A program made the translations under genes and the position numbers. The notes under the pieces were generated by a model. The model saw only the letters and a program-made list of their open reading frames with translations. It did no database searches and was not told the DNA's origin. Of a stretch of 5,059 nt of DNA, positions 3,387 through 5,059 are shown one piece after another. Position 1 is the first letter of the stretch; every line of letters begins with the position of its first letter. The stretch lies in NCBI GenBank assembly GCA_937928175.1, contig CALFVP010000186.1, positions 1 through 5,059 on the forward strand, read 5' to 3'. This stretch comes from an uncultured bacterium (GTDB taxonomy: Bacteria > Spirochaetota > Brevinematia > DTOW01).

Positions 3387-5059
3387 ATGAATTTTCAAAA
3401 AAAGTTTTTTAGTAAGGTAAAATTTTCTTTTGATGTACCTTATCTTTTAGAACTTCAGAAAAAGTCGTACGAATCGTTTTTGCAAAAAGATGTTCCTCAT
3501 GAAAATAGAGTTAACAGAGGGTTGATGAAACTTTTTAGGAGTTATTTCCCGGTTAAAGTCGATGATGTTGAATTTGACGTTGTTTCTTATTCAATAGGTA
3601 ATCCTTTTTATACACCTGATGAATGTATAAGAAAGAATTTAACTTATGCTGCACCTGTTAGAATTAGTTTTAGGATTAAGAACTATAAAACAGGCGAAGT
3701 TATAGATAGGAATAACGTTTACGTTGGTGATATTCCTTTAATGACAGATAGAGCTACCTTTATTATAAATGGTGTTGAAAGAGTTATAGTTAGTCAGATT
3801 ATAAAGTCTTCTGGTATAATATTTAGCAATCGTAAGGGTGAGTTATCTTGTAAGATTGTTCCAGAGAAAGGATCATGGCTGGAGTTTGGTATAGCTTTGA
3901 AGAAAGAACTTATGTACTTTAGTATTGATAACAAGAAAAAGATGCTTTTAACGTACTTTTTAAGAGCTATGGAAATGAGTACAGAAGATATTATAAAGAA
4001 CTTTTTTGATTATCAAGAACTAGATTTTTCTTCTGATGTACCTTTACCTAAATCTTTTTACTTATACGAAGATGTTAAAGATGATGAAGGTAATACTATT
4101 TTTTTATCTTTTACTAAGGTTTCTAGGGCTGCTAAATCTCAAATTTCTACAAAAGAGAGTAATGTTGTTGATATAGATGTTTTTGTTAATGCCATTTCTT
4201 CTATAAGTAATAAGAAGATTAAAATTATTTCTGAAGATAGTATAAAGGCTTTTCAACCTCTTTTCAATACACTTAGGAGAGAGATTGATACAATTTCTTC
4301 TGGTGAGTCTGTTGACAATTCTGATGCAGGTAGAGATGAAAAATTGTCTGATAAAGCTATAAGAAAAGTTGCTGAGCAAGTTAGGAGCGTTTCGAATTTG
4401 AGTAATCCGACTAAGGAAAACGTAAAAAAAGAGATTCAAAGACAGTTTTACGATCCAAAAGTTTTTGATTTAGGAGAAGTTGGTAGATATAAACTTTTAA
4501 TTAGATTGTACAAAGATGTTCAAGAACCTGAGAAAGAGAGATTGAAGAATGTTTTTAATTTAACGCCTAATGATATTGTTAGGTCAATAAAGATACTTTT
4601 ACAGATATATTCGAGTAATGAAATAGTTGATGACATAGATCATTTGAGTAATAGGAGAGTTAAGGCTGTTGGGGAGTTAGTATACCAGCAATTATCTCCG
4701 GTTTTTGCGAAACTTCAAAGTATTGTTAAGGATAAGTTATCTTCTGATGATAAAGGTGATTCTGCTATTCAAGGTATAATAATGGCTAAACCTTTTAGTT
4801 CATCTCTTAATGAGTTTTTTGGTACAAGTCAACTTTCACATTTTATGGATCAAATAAACCCTCTTTCTGAGCTTACTAATAAGAGGAGAGTTTCAGCTTT
4901 AGGTCCTGGTGGATTTACAAGGGAAAGAGCTGGTTTTGAAGTTAGGGATATACATTATTCTCACTATGGTAGGCTTTGTCCTATAGAAACACCAGAAGGA
5001 CAAAACATAGGTCTTATTCTTTCTCTTGCGGTGTATGCGAAAGTTAATGAATACGGTTT
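3387..5059 (+). CDS. rpoB: RNA polymerase beta subunit, 5' part (cut by window end)
   Basis: RpoB is the beta subunit of RNA polymerase, forming one side of the active-site cleft and the rifampicin pocket. The 557 codons present are about the N-terminal 40-50% of the usual protein and run open into the window edge. Landmarks: VPYLLELQKKSYESFL near the start; TYAAPVRI and MTDRATFIINGVERVIVSQ in the first third; DLGEVGRYKL (361-370); VDDIDHLSNRR (414-424); the rifampicin region GTSQLSHFMDQINPLSEL (479-496) followed by NKRRVSALGPGG; and CPIETPEGQNIGL near the end. Rifampicin-contact positions differ from E. coli: Q513 is H485 and H526 is N498, while D516 and S531 are kept. The usual RPGEPPT motif before the VGRYKL block is replaced (about 333-344). 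ATG 3387 has AGGGGTG 4 nt upstream. rpoC presumably follows outside the window. Confidence 0.98.
   Translation, partial: MNFQKKFFSKVKFSFDVPYLLELQKKSYESFLQKDVPHENRVNRGLMKLFRSYFPVKVDDVEFDVVSYSIGNPFYTPDECIRKNLTYAAPVRISFRIKNYKTGEVIDRNNVYVGDIPLMTDRATFIINGVERVIVSQIIKSSGIIFSNRKGELSCKIVPEKGSWLEFGIALKKELMYFSIDNKKKMLLTYFLRAMEMSTEDIIKNFFDYQELDFSSDVPLPKSFYLYEDVKDDEGNTIFLSFTKVSRAAKSQISTKESNVVDIDVFVNAISSISNKKIKIISEDSIKAFQPLFNTLRREIDTISSGESVDNSDAGRDEKLSDKAIRKVAEQVRSVSNLSNPTKENVKKEIQRQFYDPKVFDLGEVGRYKLLIRLYKDVQEPEKERLKNVFNLTPNDIVRSIKILLQIYSSNEIVDDIDHLSNRRVKAVGELVYQQLSPVFAKLQSIVKDKLSSDDKGDSAIQGIIMAKPFSSSLNEFFGTSQLSHFMDQINPLSELTNKRRVSALGPGGFTRERAGFEVRDIHYSHYGRLCPIETPEGQNIGLILSLAVYAKVNEYG

Noticed and set aside
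4099..4430. Homopolymer runs in rpoB (T7 at 4099-4105, A7 at 4424-4430) as programmed frameshift sites
   Set aside because: The zero frame stays open and homologous on both sides, and such runs are expected in AT-rich coding sequence.
4104..4439. Minus-strand open frame of 111 codons inside rpoB
   Set aside because: It is antisense to a conserved rpoB reading frame, with biased Asn/Ile/Arg composition and no domain signs.

Overview
The window comes from a low-G+C bacterium, roughly one third G+C by eye, with A/T-ending codons throughout. It is mostly core chromosome: a threonine tRNA, smpB, and the head of the ribosomal-protein/RNA-polymerase operon rplK-rplA-rplJ-rplL-rpoB. The phylum cannot be fixed from the sequence alone. 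The H-NOX-like gene resembles those of anaerobic, clostridia-type bacteria. The tRNA does not encode its CCA end. RpoB keeps Ser at E. coli position 531, whereas I recall that many spirochaetes carry Asn there.

Layout. Positions 1-38 hold no feature I can support. A tRNA-Thr (CGT) lies on + at 39-110. Facing it on - is smpB (109-564), whose stop codon shares two bases with the tRNA 3' end. Upstream of smpB on the same strand is a 5'-truncated H-NOX-like (heme nitric oxide/oxygen binding) gene (614-1006). Its reading frame begins at a tandem array of eight AGTACT palindromes (1005-1074). Next comes an AT-rich stretch with a strong sigma-70-type promoter (TTGACT-18 bp-TATAAT) facing right. It drives the operon: L11 (1171-1596), L1 (1608-2315), L10 (2325-2846), L7/L12 (2891-3286) and rpoB (3387 to the window end, 557 codons present). 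Gaps are 8-11 nt up to rplJ, 44 nt with a hairpin before rplL, and 100 nt with two hairpins before rpoB.

How the genes work together. L11 and L1 shape the L11 and L1 stalks of the 50S subunit. L10 and L7/L12 form the stalk that recruits translation factors. RpoB is the RNA polymerase beta subunit. SmpB, with tmRNA, rescues stalled ribosomes. The truncated H-NOX-like protein is the only accessory-looking gene, and no signalling partner (kinase, cyclase, chemoreceptor) is visible beside it.

No complete new system is evident. The points most worth checking are the repeat array at the H-NOX truncation point, the altered rifampicin-pocket residues in RpoB, the leaderless-looking smpB promoter, and the lack of room for the usual L1 and L10 autoregulatory leaders.
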